Shown here: piece after piece, positions 42,339-45,236 of the stretch
Layout: every line of letters starts with the position of its first letter
How positions within the stretch are numbered: position 1 is the first letter of the stretch
From: an uncultured Christiangramia sp.
GTDB lineage: Bacteria; Bacteroidota; Bacteroidia; Flavobacteriales; Flavobacteriaceae
Reading direction: 5' to 3'
DNA: 45,236 nt
Assembly: GCF_913046405.1 (NCBI RefSeq)
Contig: NZ_CAJWRQ010000011.1
Coordinates: 1 to 45,236 of the forward strand
Translations under genes and position numbers: made by a program
Notes under the pieces: model-generated
Told to the model about the DNA's origin: nothing
Databases searched by the model: none
Seen by the model: the letters and a program-made list of their open reading frames with translations, nothing else

Positions 42339-42774
42339 TTAATTTATTATTTAAATCTGTTAATTCTTTTGTTGTTAATTTTTCTGAAAATCTATTCTCC
42401 ATTGATTCTACCAATGGATCAATCTCTTTTAAAAGTTCCTGTCCAGCTTCGGTAATAGTAATTTCAACTTTTCTTCTATTGGAAGGACAGGTGATTCTCT
42501 GGCAGAATCCTTTTTCGATCAGTTTGTCAACCAGTCTTGTGGTGTTACTCATCTTACTCACCATTCTTTCCTGAATGGTGCCTAAGTTCGCAGGTTTACC
42601 TTTTTGACCTCTTAAAATTCTTAGGACGTTGAACTGCTGAGAACTGATGCCGTATGGTTTTAAAACTTCCTGCATTTCTTCGCTTAAAAAATTTGCAGTT
42701 ACAATAAGATTAAGAACCAATCTTTTGGTTTCAGAAATCTTACCGGAAGTTTTTAAAAGATCCTCTATTTTCAT
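42316..42774 (-). CDS. MarR family transcriptional regulator
   Basis: 152 residues with the winged helix-turn-helix of MarR: QQFNVLRILRGQKG, LGTIQERMVSKMSNTTRLVDKLIEKGF as recognition helix region, and the wing RITCPSNRRKVEITITEAG. Helices at both ends form the dimer interface. Two Cys-free palindromes at its own start suggest autorepression. It heads an operon with a nitroreductase and a YceI protein, a set that fits response to quinones, phenolics or similar electrophiles; the ligand is unknown. Confidence 0.93.
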   Translation of the reverse strand: MKIEDLLKTSGKISETKRLVLNLIVTANFLSEEMQEVLKPYGISSQQFNVLRILRGQKGKPANLGTIQERMVSKMSNTTRLVDKLIEKGFCQRITCPSNRRKVEITITEAGQELLKEIDPLVESMENRFSEKLTTKELTDLNNKLNELRNTN

Positions 42775-42775
42775 T

Positions 42776-42803
42776 TGTTGTTACAACATTTGTACATACA
42801 AAT
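42776..42803. promoter_or_regulatory. Two abutting palindromes, candidate MarR operator
   Basis: TGTTGT-T-ACAACA (42776-42788) and ATTTGTA-CA-TACAAAT (42788-42803) are both perfect inverted repeats sharing one base and lie just upstream of the marR ATG. The second overlaps the -7 box TAAATTTG (42799-42806, minus strand). A bound dimer would block the promoter. Inferred from position and symmetry. Confidence 0.55.
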
Positions 42804-42806
42804 TTA
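42799..42806 (-). promoter_or_regulatory. -7 box for marR operon
   Basis: TAAATTTG, exact TAnnTTTG on the minus strand, 24 nt before the marR ATG. No clear TTG at -33, which would suit a weak, regulated promoter. Overlaps the palindromes. Confidence 0.45.
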
Positions 42807-42912
42807 ATGAGTTTAGTCTTGACTGATAATAAAATATTGTTAAAAGTAGAATTGAAGACTTTACGGTTTTTTCAGCAATCCTATCTTTACGGCAACCAAA
42901 AACTTGATTAAC

Positions 42913-43227
42913 ATGAAAGAATTATCACAGTATGAGTGGCAAAAGAAGGCCAAAAGCGACGATAAGGCAGTACTCCTGGATGTGAGAACAGAGGAAGAAG
43001 TTGATGAGGGATATATTCCGAATTCTAAAAATATAGATATCTATAAGGGTCAGGAATTTGTTGATGAAGTAGACAAACTTGATCGTGACAAACATTACTA
43101 TATATATTGTCGTTCCGGAAAAAGAAGTTCTCAGGCCTGTACCTTACTAGATCAAATGGGCTTCGCAGAAACTTATAATCTTGCTGGCGGTTTCTCTGAA
43201 TGGGAAGGCGAGAAAGAGACAAATTAA
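42913..43227 (+). CDS. Single-domain rhodanese-like protein
   Basis: 104 residues. LLDVRTEEEVDEGYIPNSKNID is the rhodanese N-terminal motif, and the active-site loop is YCRSGKRSS with catalytic Cys near residue 69; GGFSEWEGE closes the fold. It can carry persulfide sulfur; the acceptor is unknown. The start at 42913 gives the usual length; the TTG at 42904 would add three residues. It is divergent from marR with about 140 bp between, and closed by its own terminator. Confidence 0.93.
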   Translation: MKELSQYEWQKKAKSDDKAVLLDVRTEEEVDEGYIPNSKNIDIYKGQEFVDEVDKLDRDKHYYIYCRSGKRSSQACTLLDQMGFAETYNLAGGFSEWEGEKETN

Positions 43228-43246
43228 TATATTCAAAATTAGATTG

Positions 43247-43271
43247 AAAGCACCACTTGTTGGTGCTTTTT
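43247..43271 (+). terminator. Terminator after the rhodanese gene
   Basis: 9-bp stem AAAGCACCA / TGGTGCTTT with loop CTTGT and a T run on the plus strand, 20 nt after the stop codon. Confidence 0.88.
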
Positions 43272-43326
43272 CATTTTCAGTAATACTGAAACACTTGTTT
43301 ATGCGTTAAAAACTTAAAGCGGATTA

Positions 43327-43356
43327 TTTGATTAGTCTATTTAATTGATATATTTA
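43327..43356 (+). promoter_or_regulatory. Promoter of the outer-membrane barrel gene
   Basis: TTTG (43327-43330), an 18-nt spacer, then TATATTTA (7 of 8 matches to TAnnTTTG) at 43349-43356. Predicted 5' UTR is about 20 nt to the ATG at 43385. Confidence 0.55.
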
Positions 43357-43384
43357 ACCCCGATTGACCTCGAATTAAAGCATC

Positions 43385-44068
43385 ATGAATAAATCTTTAT
43401 TTTTTATAATTACAGCGCTATTGTTCGCTACGAGTCTAACTGCCCAGGATTTTAGCTTCGGAATAAAGGGAGGACCTAGTTACTCCTCAGGTGGTACTAT
43501 TACCGGAATAAGTTCCAATGGATTATATTTTGACGGTGTAGTGGAAGCGGAATCTGAGATAACTTTTCATGCCGGTGCCTTTTTCGAAGTAAGATTCGGA
43601 AAATTCCTACTTAGACCAGAATTTATTTACAGCACAATGGAAACGGAATTTCCTTTTCCAACAGCACCTTCAATCTACGCAGTTGATAAAATTAATGTAC
43701 CATTATTAATAGGATATAATGTTTGGGGACCAATTGATATTTATGCAGGCCCAGCTTATCAGAATATTTTAGATGCTTCACTCGAAGGAACTGAACCACC
43801 AGACCTGGAAATAGTTGCGCAAAATACTCCGCTTAGTGGACAGATAGGAATCAAGGGGTCTTTTGGAAGGTTTGAACTGGACCTGCGCTACGATCGTTCT
43901 TTATCTTCAGAAGAGAACCAGGGAATTGATATAGTAAATGCCGATTATGGAATTAATCGAGCCACTTTTAATGATACGAGATTAAACCAGATCATGCTAA
44001 GTATTGGTTTTAAAATCTTCGATAGTTCAGCTAATCCTGGAAGAAGAAAAGGTGGATGTTACTTTTAA
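43385..44068 (+). CDS. Outer-membrane beta-barrel protein (porin/PorT-like)
   Basis: 227 residues. Signal peptide 1-20 (ATSLTAQ), then alternating amphipathic strands with the usual flavobacterial start DFSFGIKGGPSYS and mid-barrel FFEVRFGKFLLRPEFIYS, INVPLLIGYNVWGPIDIYAGPAY and IGIKGSFGRFELDLRYDRS. This is the small 'outer membrane protein beta-barrel' group (PorT-like). The C-terminal tail RRKGGCYF is unusual in ending with a Cys after a basic run. Function cannot be told from sequence. Single gene with own promoter and terminator. Confidence 0.85.
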   Translation: MNKSLFFIITALLFATSLTAQDFSFGIKGGPSYSSGGTITGISSNGLYFDGVVEAESEITFHAGAFFEVRFGKFLLRPEFIYSTMETEFPFPTAPSIYAVDKINVPLLIGYNVWGPIDIYAGPAYQNILDASLEGTEPPDLEIVAQNTPLSGQIGIKGSFGRFELDLRYDRSLSSEENQGIDIVNADYGINRATFNDTRLNQIMLSIGFKIFDSSANPGRRKGGCYF

Positions 44069-44090
44069 TTTGATAAAACATAAAAATTAT

Positions 44091-44115
44091 AAAGGGCTCC
44101 ATTGGAGCCTTTTTT
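44091..44115. terminator. Bidirectional terminator between barrel and symporter genes
   Basis: Stem centred on GGCTCC-ATT-GGAGCC, extended by A/T pairs; T6 follows on the plus strand and AAA on the other side. Ends the barrel gene (+) and probably also the symporter gene (-). Confidence 0.8.
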
Positions 44116-45236
44116 ATAGTACCTGAGTCCGGATCTTGAACCAAAGCCTTCTTAAAACAAATGCCAGAATTAGAACAATACCCGTAGTAATACTTGCTTT
44201 GAAATATTCACCGTAGATCCAGTACCCGGTGCTGAAAAGTGCGCTGTATACTGCAAAGCAACCAAGTATAGTAGCTAATATTCCGGAAGGAACATTCCAG
44301 GAATTATTCTTGCTATCTACAAAACCATCCATACCGATTGCTTTCCATCCCGGTCCGCCGGGTTGTGTGCGTTTGTAAAAGTTGATGAGTACTTCTTTTT
44401 TCTCAGGTCTTGTAAGGAAGGTAACCAATAACCAGGATAAGGTAGTGATGCCAACCACAATAGGATATGTTGCCCAGCCAGGAAGTAAACCTGCTATTTT
44501 AGTGTTTGTGGCATTATCTAAACCTCCAAACATATAAATCCCAACACCGGTAAAATTAAAAACTACCGAAATAACTCCTGAAACCAACATGGCTGTAATT
44601 TCACTCCAGGCATTAATTCGCCACCAGAACCAGCGGAGTAAGAAAATAAGACCGGTTCCTGCGCCAAACATCAGTATGATATTGAATAGTTGAAGTGCAT
44701 TCTGCAATACCAGAGCCAGAACTGCACTAATAAGCATGAGTACTACGGTACTTATTCTTCCAACGTTTACAAGTTCGTTTTCTGAAGCAGTTTTTTTGAT
44801 ATATCTTGAGTAAAAGTCATTCACAATATAGGAAGATCCCCAATTTAGATGTGTTGAGATAGTAGACATGTATGCAGCAACTAAAGAAGCAATAACCACT
44901 CCCAATAGCCCGGCTGGTAATTTAGTTAGCATTGCAGAATATGCCAGATCCTGTCCAAGCTTATCTTCACTTACATTAGGAAAGGCTAACTGAATGCTAT
45001 CTAGATCAGGATAAACGATCAGAGAAGCGAGAGCCACGAGAATCCATGGCCATGGTCTTAAAGCGTAATGAAGCACGTTGAAAAAGAAGGTAGCACCAAT
45101 TGCATGATTTTCATTCTTCGCAGCCAGCATTCTCTGGGCTACGTAACCACCACCTCCAGGTTCTGCACCAGGATACCAGGCGCTCCACCATTGAACTGCC
45201 AGTGGAATAATTAATAAAGTGATCAGTGCTTCAGTG
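44114..45236 (-). CDS. Sodium:solute symporter (SSS family), 5' end outside the window
   Basis: The C-terminal 373 residues are visible; the frame stays open to the window edge (upstream codons read ALITLLIIPLAVQWWSAWYPG and then GGGGYVAQR), so the gene continues beyond 45236 and the ATG at 45130 is not the start. About nine to ten membrane helices are visible. The family motif around the SSS signature (ADLAYSAMLTKLPAGLLGVVIASLVAAYMST) is present, with a Ser/Thr pair likely in the Na+ site. The substrate is not clear: sugar, amino acid or other solute. Confidence 0.88.
   Translation of the reverse strand, partial: TEALITLLIIPLAVQWWSAWYPGAEPGGGGYVAQRMLAAKNENHAIGATFFFNVLHYALRPWPWILVALASLIVYPDLDSIQLAFPNVSEDKLGQDLAYSAMLTKLPAGLLGVVIASLVAAYMSTISTHLNWGSSYIVNDFYSRYIKKTASENELVNVGRISTVVLMLISAVLALVLQNALQLFNIILMFGAGTGLIFLLRWFWWRINAWSEITAMLVSGVISVVFNFTGVGIYMFGGLDNATNTKIAGLLPGWATYPIVVGITTLSWLLVTFLTRPEKKEVLINFYKRTQPGGPGWKAIGMDGFVDSKNNSWNVPSGILATILGCFAVYSALFSTGYWIYGEYFKASITTGIVLILAFVLRRLWFKIRTQVL

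Noticed and set aside
45146-45166. Triplet-rich stretch near the window end
   Set aside because: It codes for a Gly run in the symporter, not a repeat element.
1-45236. tRNA genes, CRISPR arrays, insertion sequences, prophage
   Set aside because: No cloverleaf-like sequence, regular repeat-spacer pattern, transposase or integrase could be found by eye; the gaps are too short for most of these.

Overview
The window looks like a chromosomal, largely housekeeping segment from a member of the Bacteroidota, family Flavobacteriaceae. This rests on several things seen here: SusC/FecA-like TonB biology, a DUF1573 protein, a PASTA protein next to ddl, the gene order rsfS-ftsH-LUD-cdsA-psd-ACBP, a bTHX-type ribosomal peptide, modest GC content, and repeated promoter -7 boxes of the Bacteroidota form TAnnTTTG with an upstream TTG/TTTG instead of TTGACA/TATAAT. 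From memory the proteins resemble Gramella/Christiangramia, but no search was possible. I found no tRNA, rRNA, CRISPR array, insertion sequence or prophage.

Layout. 1-3.8 kb: a small lipoprotein, a coiled-coil zinc-ribbon-family protein whose metal ligands are gone, a Nif3-like protein, and divergent lpxK (lipid A). 3.8-10 kb, all minus strand: a probable operon of a small four-cysteine membrane peptide, a GT2 glycosyltransferase, an ECF sigma factor, lipA, gap and a TPR hybrid histidine kinase. 10-13.6 kb: fasciclin lipoprotein, aminotransferase-murB, DUF1573. 13.7-23.2 kb: valS, a phospholipid operon (LUD-cdsA-psd-ACBP), rsfS-ftsH, birA, and pyrE with an SRPBCC protein. 23.2-30.8 kb: NUDIX, an M14 carboxypeptidase lipoprotein, a PQQ-type sugar dehydrogenase followed at once by a TonB-dependent receptor, then coaD and ddl. 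30.8-34.4 kb: PASTA protein, rluD-like pseudouridine synthase, yaaA, a uracil-DNA-glycosylase-like protein without a normal start codon, and two tiny genes (bTHX and a 47-aa unknown). 34.4-41.1 kb: the complete tryptophan operon trpEGDCFBA. 41.1-45.2 kb: marR-nitroreductase-yceI, a rhodanese, an outer-membrane barrel and a 5'-truncated sodium:solute symporter.

The most striking signal is upstream of trpE. A short unlisted ORF encodes an 18-residue peptide with three consecutive Trp codons, preceded by a good Bacteroidota promoter and followed by a perfect intrinsic terminator. The leader's stop-codon region can pair with the terminator loop. This is the architecture of ribosome-mediated transcription attenuation. 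Its start codon also lies only 5 nt after the -7 box, so the leader mRNA may be leaderless; pyrE shows the same spacing. Other leads are a possible PQQ-scavenging pair (dehydrogenase plus receptor), two abutting palindromes at the marR promoter, and the zinc-ribbon protein that has lost all four cysteines.

The largest gaps between genes are about 100-220 bp, and what they hold is listed (terminators, promoters, the trp leader). No gap exceeds 300 bp.
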